Source: Pelodera strongyloides (lineage: Eukaryota > Nematoda > Chromadorea > Rhabditida > Rhabditidae). From it: 64,000 nucleotides of DNA. Positions 25,876 through 37,184 of this stretch are shown here, piece after piece (positions within the stretch are counted from its first letter, which is position 1; each line of letters starts with the position of its first letter). The stretch lies in the NCBI GenBank assembly GCA_036852015.1, contig JAANDG010000238.1, forward strand, positions 5,001 through 69,000, written 5' to 3'. The translations under genes and the position numbers were made by a program. The notes beneath the pieces are model-generated. The model made no database searches. It had not been told where the DNA came from and saw only the letters and a list, made by a program, of their open reading frames with translations.

Positions 25876-27684
25876 ATGATTGAATCAGCGCAGCGCGAGG
25901 CGGCGTACCGCTTCGTCGCCTACTCGGCAGTCACGTTCTCGTTTATTTCTATTGTGGCTGTTTGTGTGACGCTTCCGATCGTGAACAACTACATCCACAG
26001 CGTACACATGCGAGTTCACACTGAGATGGACTTTTGCAAGGTGAGATACAATTATTGTTATCATCGTAGTCATGTAGATCACACGTCCAACTCAAAACAA
26101 GGCCATGTTCACCATTCCGATTCTTTGCACTATCCATCGACCAATAAAGATTTATTATTCCCTCGGGAAAATTTTCCCTGGGGACGGGAAATAGCATTCT
26201 AATGTGAGACACACAGAGAAAAGACGGGAAATTCCCCGTGGGGAATTGAATGATGGATATATGGCCTCGGAATTGTCATGTTGATTTTCTCTTGATCCTG
26301 ACCATATGAGACAACCAATCGATAATCGAACTTAGAGCTCCGAAAGGGAGAACATTTAGCTTTATAAAATGTGTTTTCTCATATTTATTTGTCAACGTTT
26401 GTGCAAAATGCGGTCATCCAGGAGAAATTAGGCGAACACGGTATTTAAACCGATAATTAATATTTCTGGGATGATATTTAGGTCAAATCTAATGTTTAGA
26501 AAAGTCAGAGCTAGAATGTATGTTTGGAGGATATTGATTTTCCACACTTATATCGATTGATTTGAGTTGTCTGCCCGTGACGTCATGATCGAGGTACACG
26601 CCTTCCGATCTACGCCGAAGGCCTCTCTTCCACTCTTTTTGGCCAAGCCAGCAAATGCTACCCGTTTGAAGAGACAGGCTGGAGGATGTGGAGGTGAGAG
26701 AGAGAAAGAAAGATGCAGAGAGAGCAAGAGATAAAGAGAGCGATAGAGAGAGAGAGAGAGGGTGATAGAGAGTGAAAGGGAACAACGAAAATATCTTTTT
26801 GTGAACATAATCAGCATAATGTTTTGACTGCTGTACTTTGGCTAAGCTTATGAGAAATTTACTTTGTTGGTTCCTGAGGAAATAACTTACTACCGTCGAA
26901 ACGAAACTAAAGAGATATGTTGCAGGATGTTGCTTGCCCGGACTTCCCGGTCCTGACGGTACCCCTGGAAAGAACGGTATTCCCGGACGCCCAGGAGCTC
27001 CAGGGGCCCCTGGATTCCCCGGGCGCCCACCAGCAGTTTGCGAAGAAATCACCGAACCCCCATGCTTGCCCTGTCCTCCCGGAGAGCCTGGACCTCCCGG
27101 ACCTCCCGGAGACGCCGGAAGCTCTGGACAGCCTGGACACCCAGGAAGAAATGGAAACGACGGATCACCTGGACCTCAAGGACCTCCCGGACCACCTGGA
27201 CAGCCTGGAGAACCTGGTCGCGAAGGACCCCGTGGAGACCAGGGACGCCCAGCGTTCTCTACCCCAGCTACTCCCGGAGACCCCGGAACCCCCGGAGAGC
27301 CTGGACCTCCCGGACTTCCTGGAGATGCTGGACAGGCTGGCCGCTCCGGGCAAGATGGACCCATTGGACCACAGGGTCCTCCCGGACCCCCTGGAACTCC
27401 CGGAAACGCCGGAGAACAAGGACCCGCAGGACCACCCGGACAGCCTGGACCTCAGGGAGAACGTGGAATCTGTCCCAAGTATGTTTGCACTATTACTCTT
27501 GATTTATAATAACAATTTTTATCATTAAATAACTAAACTTACAATAACACAGCGTAGATACCAGCAGAATATATGGTCACGTCGTAAGTGCCTTACGTTT
27601 CATAATTACATTCCTTCAACCAATCATTTTAGGTACTGCGCTCTTGACGGTGGAGTTTTCTTCGAAGACGGAACTCGTCGTTAA
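25876..27684 (+). CDS. Cuticle collagen 2
   Basis: Exons: 25876-26040, 26567-26693, 26926-27478, 27633-27684, joined in frame to 298 residues. The layout is as in collagen 1: signal-anchor at about residues 12-36, [15 protein letters not shown] aligning with [15 protein letters not shown] of the paralogue, processing site RLKR at residues 88-91, then CC, a Gly-X-Y block, a cysteine break (CLPCPPG), a long uninterrupted Gly-X-Y exon and the terminal [19 protein letters not shown]. The acceptor of exon 2 (GATTTGAG) is weak but is fixed by alignment to the paralogue. The exon 3/4 junction splits the codon before YCALDG, a position where collagen 1 has no intron; collagen 1 has extra introns in its Gly-X-Y region. 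The ATG lies three bases after AATTTCAG, a likely spliced-leader acceptor. Role: structural cuticle component. Confidence 0.92.
26145..26270. mobile_element. GCCGTATTCACCA-family element, subfamily B copy 2 (damaged left end)
   Basis: It contains CCCTCGGGAAAATTTTCCC, the mid-section GGAAATAGCATTCTAATG and GACGGGAAATTCCCCGTGGG, which together are the reverse of 13360-13488, and ends ATATGGCC. The left terminal repeat is degraded. In collagen 2 intron 1. Confidence 0.7.
26695..26772 (+). repeat. Purine-only (GA)n tract in collagen 2 intron 2
   Basis: Imperfect AG repeats follow the splice donor directly, so the start of the intron is almost pure purine on the transcribed sense strand. Same character as the tracts in collagen 1. 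Confidence 0.8.
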
Positions 27685-28032
27685 ATGGTACCACTTTCAG
27701 ATATTTAAGCTAATTTCTGGTATTTCAGATGATAACTAGAAACTTTAGATAAAATATCAACATTAAAGAGAAATTATTGCAAACCTACTTAACATTTGGT
27801 TATTTTTTCAAAAAGAGAGCGATTTTGCCATATCAGTTGTCAATCAATTAGTCAAGACAACCTTGAACGTTTTCTTGTGTTTCTATCGATAATTATAAGC
27901 TAAATACAGTTTTAGTTTGATAACTATTTCACTCCTTCGTGCCGTGTCTACCGGTGAAAAGCGCCGTCGCCACACCAAACAATTGTCTGTAAAAAGTTTT
28001 GTCGATGTTGTTTCTGTGCTTTATATATTATT

Positions 28033-28038
28033 AATAAA
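28033..28038 (+). terminator. Probable poly(A) signal of collagen 2
   Basis: AATAAA 349 bases after the stop codon, followed by a T-rich stretch. Confidence 0.55.
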
Positions 28039-28204
28039 GTATTTGCATTCAATTTCTTTTTGTTTTGCCGTAGTATTATTGGTTTCGCACAAATAATGAT
28101 GTCATATATGCCTCAACTTTGTAAAAGGGTTCCACTTCCATTACAAAATAGGACCTTTGTTTTTGAGATGATGCCACGCTCCCGATGAGGCATACTCGAT
28201 TTGC

Positions 28205-28425
28205 CTGGGTGTCTGGTATGCAGATTTACAACGAGTATCAAATCAACCCGGCGAGGAAAAAATGAGCAAAGTTGGTGTTTCCATCTGGTCCTAGCCTGAT
28301 GACGTGGAGCTTTTTCTCATCGATAAAGCCTCGACTACGCGGCTCTTGATGTCTACGGAACAAGGGATAAGCTTTGAGCACTGTTTCGAACCGCCATTGA
28401 ATATAAAAGAGCACATGCATGAAGC
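28205..28425 (+). mobile_element. Diverged SINE-like copy
   Basis: Its body matches the better-preserved copy at 59882-60140 in order: TCTGGTCCTAGCCTGATGACG (compare TGGCCCTAGCCCGAAGACG), TCTACGGAACAAGGGATAAGC (compare TCTGCGGAACATGTCATAAGC) and TTGAATATAAAAGAGCAC (compare TTGAATAAAGGTGCACGC). The tRNA-like head is too decayed to recognise. Confidence 0.55.
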
Positions 28426-28477
28426 GAAAAATATGTATTTATTTACTAAACAGGGAGTAGTTATCATCTAAAAAAAG

Positions 28478-28509
<32 letters not shown>
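28478..28509 (+). repeat. A homopolymer of 32 bases
   Basis: An uninterrupted A run about 55 bases after the SINE-like copy at 28205-28425; it may be the remains of a retroposon tail. Confidence 0.9.
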
Positions 28510-28511
<2 letters not shown>

Positions 28512-28811
28512 ACTCATTGTTGTGCCACTTTAAAGTTTCCCCCAACCGGCGGCAAAGGAAACTAAAGAAAAAACATTTCGGAGTCTACAGACAACAGAAC
28601 ATTGAGTTTATGAATGCAAATCTTTACCCTACTCTTGAAACGTATAATGTGTTAATGCAATCGTTGAGCGCCGCAAAATAGGCGGTTTGTGATACGTGTG
28701 TTGCACAACTTCATTCACGCGTTTATTTGCAAATAACTTTAGAAAATTGCTCACTGTCGGCTGTTGAAGATACCTTTCACAACCGCATTTATTATACAGT
28801 CACCTTGTTTT

Positions 28812-29198
28812 GAAGGAACAGGCCCATTTCAGGCAATCCCTATTTTAGATGATTTTATCTGATACTCCGTTTCAAATATGGTAGGATGCAATTTTTTTTT
28901 TAATTTTCAGGCGCATCATTCACGCAGTTACCAGCAATTTACCATATCGAGTCATACGCAACCCTTTGCGCTGATTGGCCAATATGATATATGGGGCGTG
29001 GCAATCACGTTGACGGCGAATCAGCGCGGATGGGCGTGACAACTGCGAAAGATTGTTCGGTATGACTGGCCATGGTAAATTGCTGATAACGGCGTGGATG
29101 TTGCGTCAGAAGATTGGACTATATCACCCAACCATATTTGAGATGGAGAATCAGATAGAGTCATCTAAAATAGGCGTTACCTGAAATGGGCCTGACCC
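28812..29198. mobile_element. Inverted-repeat element with AGGCCCATTTCAGG ends
   Basis: The left arm AACAGGCCCATTTCAGG..CTATTTTAGATGA pairs with the right arm TCATCTAAAATAG..CCTGAAATGGGCC. A second internal pair flanks the centre (CAGCAATTTACCAT / ATGGTAAATTGCTG). Non-coding. Confidence 0.85.
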
Positions 29199-30037
29199 CG
29201 AAATGACCCCTGGGACCAGAAAAAAGGTAAGCTTGCAGTGAGAAGAATGACAACATGAGGAAATGGAGGAAACGATGAGTTCCTTGAATGAAATTTATTA
29301 TAAATATTTGGAAAGGCATCCTGTGGCAATATGTGATTTAGAATGACACGTGTATTGATGAAAGATGACCTGTTTTGTGTTCTTGCACATAATCATTCAA
29401 TAGTTTGCATACATGGTAGTGCTCTTGCCCAACATATCTTTCACAAACCGCATGACTTATCTCTTTAAACAGAATTGAGAATATTCGACAATGCGTAAAG
29501 TGGATAGATAACTTGAAAATAGACGAACGTCAACGTCACCGTTTTCTATGTGATCTTCTTTTTAATGTACGCACCTTGTAATGGTTGTAAATGGTTGGCA
29601 CATCGGCATATTCAATGATTATTCCGAATATAAAGGTTTAGTTTATTGATAAAAACGTACAAAATAACAAGGTAAGCGAGAAACTAATAACCAGGTCTCA
29701 CAGAGTAAAGAGTACAAGTCCTTTACTACTAATAAAATAAAATAAATTTATAAATAACTACGAATACAAATAGTAGATACATCGAAAAACCAGTATTATA
29801 CATAAGAAGGGTGATGAGCGAGGTCGCCCTCCATCTAGCTCGGGTACGAAATATCATCTTGAATTTAATAAAAGCAAGCTCCCCCTTGAAAAGAACTGGA
29901 GATTATTGACCATTATTGTTGTTCAATGATTATTGTAGTTCAGTAATAGGTTTAGAACGTGGCAATTTTATTAACAACAGTCAACGATTGAAATATGAGC
30001 TCCATCTTGTTTCTAGGCAGAAAACCGAACAGTTTTC

Positions 30038-30100
30038 CCTAATGGAGCTCATCTCTAAGCACCTCTGCGGAACAAGTCATACACTCTGAAACTTCATTGT
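30038..30100 (+). mobile_element. Short SINE-like fragment
   Basis: CACCTCTGCGGAACAAGTCATA matches the body of the SINE-like element at 59882-60140 (GACCTCTGCGGAACATGTCATA). Only this part is preserved. Confidence 0.5.
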
Positions 30101-30696
30101 TTTGTATATATCCAAAAAACAAAACCGTTCCTCTAAAATTCAATAAATCTTTGACTTTTCGTATTCGACATCCATATATGACTATTGACCTGGTTACCTC
30201 ACTAGCGTATTTGGGTGAAAGTGCTCCAAACGTGAAAATGGTACTCGAAACTCTCTATCGGAAAAGCGAAAATCGCCGAACGAGGCTCAGTTTTACCTCG
30301 GGGACGTGAAAAGAAATAGAGAAAACTCCAAAAAAGGTCTTTGAGGCTTGAAATCGAGGTTAGGTCATAGAGGGAGCCCCTAATTCCTTAGTCCTTATAG
30401 ACTTGCGTAGTGAAAGTGAAAAGAAAGAGTGAAGTGTTGAAAAAAAGCGAATGTTTGACCCGAATTTAAACTATTGCTGGATTGAGAGGATTTTGCGTTT
30501 TGTATCGGTTTTTTCTTTGGCTAATACTCATATTTTGCGTTCGCACATAAAATAAACTAATAATATGTATGTGTTGCTTCCGGTGCTTGATCAAATAAAT
30601 ATGATCTTTTGTAAGGAGTTTGCGTATTGATGCGCTTAAAAAAAACGAGTCAGATTTGTACATTTTGGTTTAGCTTGATAATTCATATGTCGATAT

Positions 30697-31145
30697 GTCA
30701 TGGGAGAGGCCCATGAGAATAAAGTTTTCCTCAATTTATTTGTAAAGAATGTCCGGAATTTCAGAAATATTACTTTGAAAACCGCATTGCGTGAAGCCTC
30801 GAACTCGCAGAGTTATTCGGTTATTCCCCGGCAAACAGTTCGGCTAGGTACCGTAGACAGCAACGTCAAAATTCGTTTTTTACGGTTTATATCCGTTCAT
30901 TTGCATTCTTTCTCTATATAAGAATGGTCAAACGAATAAAGATCATTCCTACGACTATAAAGAGGCGTTTGCAATACAAGAATGTCCTAAAAGCGAGAGA
31001 ATTGATTCTGACTACGGTACCTGGCCGAACTCTTTCCATTCAAGGAACTCATCTAACTCATCGTTCACAGTAATATTTCTGAAATTCCGGACATTCTTTA
31101 CAAATAAATTGAGGCAAACTTTATTCGCATGGGCCTCTCCCTTTA
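30697..31145. mobile_element. Inverted-repeat element with GGAGAGGCCCAT ends
   Basis: The left arm GGGAGAGGCCCATG..AATAAAGTTTTCCTCAATTTATT, TTTACAAA-type and TCCGGAATTTCAG segments are inverted in the right arm up to ATGGGCCTCTCCCTTTAA. It resembles 22516-22935 in having an internal CCGTAGACAG and a CTTTAA end. Confidence 0.85.
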
Positions 31146-31320
31146 ATAATTGAGTAATCCAACTCATTGGATCGATAATATTTTGCTCGCCGAAATAAAA
31201 AATGAATTATATCATGTTTCAAGGATGAGATGTAAGGTAATTCAGAGTCTAAAAATTGTTTCCAAAACGGTAATATTGTCTTCCATCACTGATCTTGATC
31301 CTGGATTCTAACTCCAGTAT

Positions 31321-31396
31321 TCTCTCTCTCTTCTCTCTTTTTTCCTCTCTCTTTCTCAAATTTCTCTCTCTCTTTCTCTCTCACAGACACTCTCGC
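31321..31396 (+). repeat. Pyrimidine (TC)n tract
   Basis: Imperfect CT repeats with T runs, followed by CTCGCTCGCTCGC. Low-complexity, non-coding. Confidence 0.8.
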
Positions 31397-31670
31397 TCGC
31401 TCGCTATCTCTCTGTCTTCAATATTCTCTATCTTTTTCTTTTCCCATAAATTATCCCCTGCTTCTGTCGGCTTCTCACGCTAGATCAATTGCAATTTATT
31501 GCATAATCATGCATGTTTTTCTAGACAAAAATATCATTATCATCTCAGGAAACATGAAAAAAATGCCGCAGCTTGTGGTATGTAAAAAGTCCCGCTTCTT
31601 ACTGTCACGTGCAGACACAATTACAGTGGTACTTACTGAATGTTTCAATTAATCGACGTTAGAAGTTTAC

Positions 31671-31744
31671 TGACTTCAGTTCATCAGATTTGATAAGTTC
31701 ATCAGTTCATCAGACTTGACTTCAGTTCATCAGACTTGATAATG
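31671..31744 (+). repeat. Short tandem repeat, TTCATCAGACTTGA unit
   Basis: GTTCATCAG occurs four times in about 70 bases, with the longer unit GACTTCAGTTCATCAGACTTGA repeated twice. Confidence 0.8.
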
Positions 31745-33356
31745 TTTGACAACCGTGTTTGGATCTATCATGTATATAACCGAAAACTTACAAATACCAC
31801 ACACTTTCAAACAAACCAAAGGCTAAAAACCACACAAACAAACCAAACAATGGGAAGCTTCGTTATGAATTCCCGAATACGGTAATAATTCTATGTCACC
31901 ACAAATCACGACATACATCACCTTTTTATACAGTACACATCTATTATGCATTATCAAGGTAGAGCTTGCATTCTAAATGCGTATTAGAAGTTGGTGTTAC
32001 TCTGTGCATCATATCCTGCACTCGCAATTTGGCGAAACTTTGGCGCACTGATGAATAACTTCAAAATTGGTTCCTTTCATTTGATTGCTGCCAATTGTAA
32101 CACCAATTATGAGTAACTAAGCAGTGAAAAGGTTCCTACGGTATCTATATCGCGCATATTCTTTGCAAATGAACCTTGCCGGCGAGATCAAAAGGTGAAT
32201 AGTTTGTGCGCGTACGTTACGCGCAAAATGACCGCATTTTGGAAGAGTTATTGAAGGTTCTTCCTTACAATTAAGTCGGGTGATGTATATTTTGAGCATG
32301 TTCCACCACTCGCCTCTAGTCCTCTAGTTGATTTCGCGCAAAGTTTATTTCGGAATATAAGTCTTTTGGGAAAAGACATAGGCTAAAATCCGCCTTCGTG
32401 ACGCTAACACCGAATGTAAGTATGAAATACAACTTACCATAATGACCAATCATTAAAGGTTTACATTCTAATTGCTAACCAGTTAAATTCTTTACCACGC
32501 CTATATTCTTCATTTTCCTTTTCTATTTTTGTTGTTTTCCATTCCATTTTCCCTTTTTCCCTAAAATTAAGTTCTACTGTAACTATACTTTCCAAAGACC
32601 AAAGTCAAAGCAAGTCCATCATATTTCTTATTTCTGCTTTCTTGGAGTTTCGGCTAAATCTCATTGAACGGCCTTGAAAGTGTACGGGCACTTCTCATAA
32701 ACATTTCCCTAAATGCTTGCCGGGCGCGCACCCTGCTCCGGTGACCTGCATCTGGGCGCGCGACGCTATCTCTTTATTGTGCGCTACACGCGCTAGGTGA
32801 AAGCTGCCCCGCGCGTTAGCCTAGAACCTAACGCCTGGCGTGACTCAGGATGCATAACCCACTAAGGCTTACAATACAAGGTGTTCGATTTTGTTATAGT
32901 ATGTTTCTGGTCTTGTTTTTTTGTGTCTTCTCATTTATAACTTAATTCTTTCCTTCTTTTCGCAACATTTATCTTCACCTCTATGTTATCTGGATTTGGA
33001 TTTTTTTTAGATTCATCTCAGTACTTCAGCTCTGTTCTCATTTGCTTCACGTTCCCCAGTCTTCTCAAAAATTTTTTAATTCCGTGAATCTATGAATAAC
33101 TTCAGTGGTTAAAGAAAAAGGATGAGAGACCTGCGTGACATCTGTAATAGTTTTTCAACTCGGAATCTGCATAGTGTACCATTTCGTTGAAGATAAATCA
33201 GGCGTATTGAGAGGCTTTTACAGTTACACAATTTACCTTTGTTTTTTTTTAACTTTTTCATAATGTTTGCCTTGATAAGTTAATGTAGTAGTTATTATGG
33301 CTGATGCCAAAGCTCAAGTACAAATACTGATTAACTTAAAATCATATTTTGTCTCT

Positions 33357-33431
33357 TTATCTTTCTGTTTCTCTCTCTCCATCTCTCTCCCTCTCTCTCT
33401 CTCTCCCTCTCTCTCTCTCTCTCTTTCTCTA
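33357..33431 (+). repeat. Pyrimidine (TC)n tract
   Basis: CT repeats with CCATC and CCCTC interruptions, about 75 bases. Confidence 0.8.
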
Positions 33432-34125
33432 ACCTCCTCCCTCTTTATTTTGGCTTGTCTCGCTTGAGCACTTTGCCTTTTGAGGCCGCGAGCACTCCGT
33501 ATTACATAACCTCGTTTCCACCGTACATTTTCACTCTTATTATGGTTTGGAGGGAAAAATCACCAATTCGGCGGGGTGACATGAAATTTGGAACATATTG
33601 GAACATGACTATGTAATGTGACTACCGTGTGCCCTCGGGGATGCGACCTCTCGTAGCCATCTCCTTACCTAGTTATCGGATCGGAACATTCTGGTACAAG
33701 TAAAATATACCTGCATACCGAACTTTATACGGCATATAACTAAAGAATAATTCCCAAACGTTACACTCTCGTTACACTCTTATATCTCTCTTTTTATCGC
33801 ACTGTCACTGATATAAACCTCTATAAGACCACATAAACTAAACAAGGTCCCATAAGTCCCGCCCACCTTTCAAGTAGTATTACTGTAATGTTGGAAGTCA
33901 AATAACGGTGAAATTAAACGCTATTATGATGCCGTTTAGAATATTAAGTTGTTGGCTTCTGGAAGGCAAGATGCTTCTATATTAAGTTGAAGGACCTATA
34001 TTTAAGTTATTTTATCGTTTATTGAAACATTCACTTTTGTTGGATGACGTCTGCTACTGTAGCTTATTCTTATTCAATCAACACGTATGTTGTATATTTA
34101 CGCAAGGATTGTTCATAGGTTTGAG

Positions 34126-34142
34126 CTTAGGCTTAGGCTTAG
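34126..34142 (+). repeat. Interstitial telomere-type repeat (TTAGGC)
   Basis: CTTAGGCTTAGGCTTAG: almost three units of the nematode telomere repeat in ordinary intergenic DNA. Confidence 0.7.
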
Positions 34143-35292
34143 CCCATGATTGGGTCAATTATAAGGCTTGCCCAAGAACAAGTTCAAAGCAAATTACTCG
34201 CGTCGATATCTAAGTATCCATAAAATCATGAAAAATGAGGTTGCGTAATGAAGCACTTTACGCGATAAGAATCTAAATAAGACACATTTGTGGCTGCGAG
34301 GTGATTTCGGAAAACAACCTAGTTTCCTTCGCTCAGTTAGCCTCAAGATCCAATAAACGATACCATTTTTTGTTTTATTGAAGGACGAACACCTTGTCAT
34401 GTTTCTAGTACATTCTTGGAACTACTTTGCCTATAATTGGTGATACTTTCGATAATGGATCTGAAAATTTTAAGTGATATAGCAGGAGGTTTGTGAAACG
34501 TATGTTCGACAACTGCACACGAATGCGTCGTACGCCAAGTGTGGTCGGTTCCAGTCTACATATTTTTGACCTCTTCCATTCCGGCATGTTTCATTAACCT
34601 TCTATATACCACTTTAAATTTTAACATTATGGGCGATAATTTTTCCTGAATGACACTCATTTTATACAGTAATATTTATTCAAAAACAAGCAAGAACAAT
34701 TTTGGTACATCATTACAGTATAGCTTCGAGGCAATTATGCATAATTTGAAGTGCTCATATCAAACACAATTTTACTAGTTTTATGTGTTTTGCGAGCTTT
34801 ATGTGTGAAAATAGATTAGATTTGGTTGCAAGGCAGAGTAGAGCCATTATGTCGTCTACAGCGATTCCCGTGACATTTCTGTTTTCACTATTGTATCTAT
34901 CTTTTGGTTCACATTGTTCATTGTTTCTTTCTTATCCCTTAATTTATGAAACATTTAATTAATGTGCCCAATTGGACAATAATAACCAAAAAGTGTCACC
35001 CGATTACTCATTCAACCAGTAGTATTGTTGCATCTTTAATTACAAATAAGGGTGGTATACTGTATTTAGAGCATACAATAGATAGTCTCGGCGTGCAAAG
35101 GTTGCTACCTATAGAAATTTGGCGTTTTGTCAGCGTAAAGTCAAGTTTTGTCATATATAAAGATATCCTTGCATTATTAATTTTCTACCGTATTCCACAC
35201 AGCCACTACCGTGTGAGCGCTTATTTTGCTTGTGCTGTCTGTAAAACTTCTTCACAAGTACAGATGTTGTCTAATTCTAATTTATTGATAAG

Positions 35293-35468
35293 TTAACGCG
35301 AAATAGCATCCGCTTTTTGAAACGCATCGTGGACTTCTTACGTATCTACGCTAATTTGCAAGAAATTAGCTAGATTTTTTTATTCAAATTTATTGTCATT
35401 TGCATAGGCCGCATAAGAATTCTGGTGTACCCGACGTGTTTCAAAAACCGTCCGGTATTTCGCTTTAA
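35293..35468. mobile_element. TTAAAGCG-family palindromic MITE, copy 4
   Basis: It begins TTAACGCGAAATAGCATCCG and ends CGTCCGGTATTTCGCTTTAA; the left end has several substitutions. The interior is typical (TTCTTACGTATCTACG, TAAGAATTCTGGTGTAC). Confidence 0.85.
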
Positions 35469-35827
35469 TAACTTATCATAACCACTAAAGGAACTGTTTA
35501 TTGATCGCCTCATTATACTACCACCCCCATTATTTATTGGCATTATTGTTAGTTATAGATATATTAGACTATCTTTCGGCATCATCAACAATGTATATGT
35601 AATCCAGCGATTAAAATTACGTTTTTTTTGTCATTGCATCTGCATCAATCTGCATAAGAGACCCTATTCTTGCCAAAGACTACTATTAAAATAAGTTTTC
35701 CATTTCTTTCAGGTTGTTTTATTTGTTCAGTTCAGAGTATTTTCCTGCGATTTTGTTTTTCATTTTTGGGGTCGAGCCACTTTCGCTTGTATTGTTATAC
35801 CGCGCTGGCTCGCGTAAATACATCCAA

Positions 35828-35830
<3 letters not shown>

Positions 35831-35871
<41 letters not shown>

Positions 35872-35878
35872 AGAGTGA
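35831..35878 (+). repeat. (GA)n tract
   Basis: A clean run of GA repeats that ends in AAAGAGAAAGAG. Confidence 0.85.
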
Positions 35879-36700
35879 GGGAAGCTTTGTATGAAAAAGC
35901 TATATCCCAGACTGTGCTATATAGAGCCTGAGGGCGCGCTGCGCGCCTAAGAAAGTAGGCCAAAGAAGGAGTTTTCGCTTTTCACGGACTGCGAATGACT
36001 AGGTCTGTAACTAGGCTCGACCTGTGCTATGTGTGTGCCGGGCTCGTGTGCTATGTGCGTGCCGCACTGGTGCTAGATACACGCTATGCCACATCACGTG
36101 CTTGCTTTGTTAGCTTGATTCCAGAAAGATTACCTTTTCTTGAATTGTTCTGCACTGTATTTTCTCCGCTAGATTGGTTTACTTCGCCGCTGGTACCAGA
36201 ATTTTTTTTGCGAATACATTTTTACCAGCACCTTTTTAACCTTGTACCTTCGTAACATCATATGTATATGATTACATTTTGTGCGCTACACAAGCGCCTA
36301 ATGATCGAAAATATAGACAAAAACTTCATTATTTTTATTTCAAAAGGTGTGTACAGAAAATGAAAGATGCATTTCTGTATACATAAATCTAGGGAGAAGG
36401 ACTGCGGAATGCTAATTATATAAAAGAGTAACGTAGCGTAATTTGCATACCGATGTGCGTTACGGAAATGCAAATTGTCATGTTCGGGTATAGAAAGAGT
36501 GTCGCAGCTCAATATCGAAGTATGTATATGAAATTGTTTCTATATGTAATTTCTATGATCTTTGAGCTTTAATAATATCATCTAACAAAATTTCATGATG
36601 CCTAGGCGGCGGGCCGTGTTCTAATATATAATCTGGAATATTTATGCAGATTCTCTTGCAAAGTAGAATAAACACGCTTTAGGGCGACCGCGGCACCAAT

Positions 36701-36815
<115 letters not shown>

Positions 36816-36983
36816 CATTATATATAATACAATTTGATTTTAAAATGATATTAGTTAAAAATGTGAATTAGCATGCACATGATGATCCACATTACGAAGA
36901 TTTGATTCTCGAACGTATTTTTTTTTGAACGTTTTATATGCCGATTATTTCTGTACACTCGTAAATTCAAATATTTTCTAAAC

Positions 36984-37084
36984 AGTACACAGGAAAGTGA
37001 AAACCCCGATTTCGCCCCGATCAAGGCCCGTTTTTTTGAGGGACTTGATCGGGGCGAAATCGGGTTTTTTGGTTTCCCATGTAC
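36984..37084. repeat. Foldback hairpin 100 bases upstream of the zinc-finger ATG
   Basis: CCGATTTCGCCCCGATCAAG pairs exactly with CTTGATCGGGGCGAAATCGG across a loop of about 16 bases, and the flanks GTACACAGGAAA..CCC / GGTTTCCCATGTAC extend the pairing imperfectly. Confidence 0.85.
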
Positions 37085-37184
37085 ATTATATGTTTATTTT
37101 GTGCGATATTTTTGACCCTCGCGGATTAATTGACCTGAACTAAAAATCAAAAAATCAATATTCTAGTTCCTTCTATTTCAGCCT

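Noticed and set aside
34946..35296. 116-codon ATG frame
   Set aside because: No domain, and it runs into the end of a MITE, which suggests a chance open stretch.
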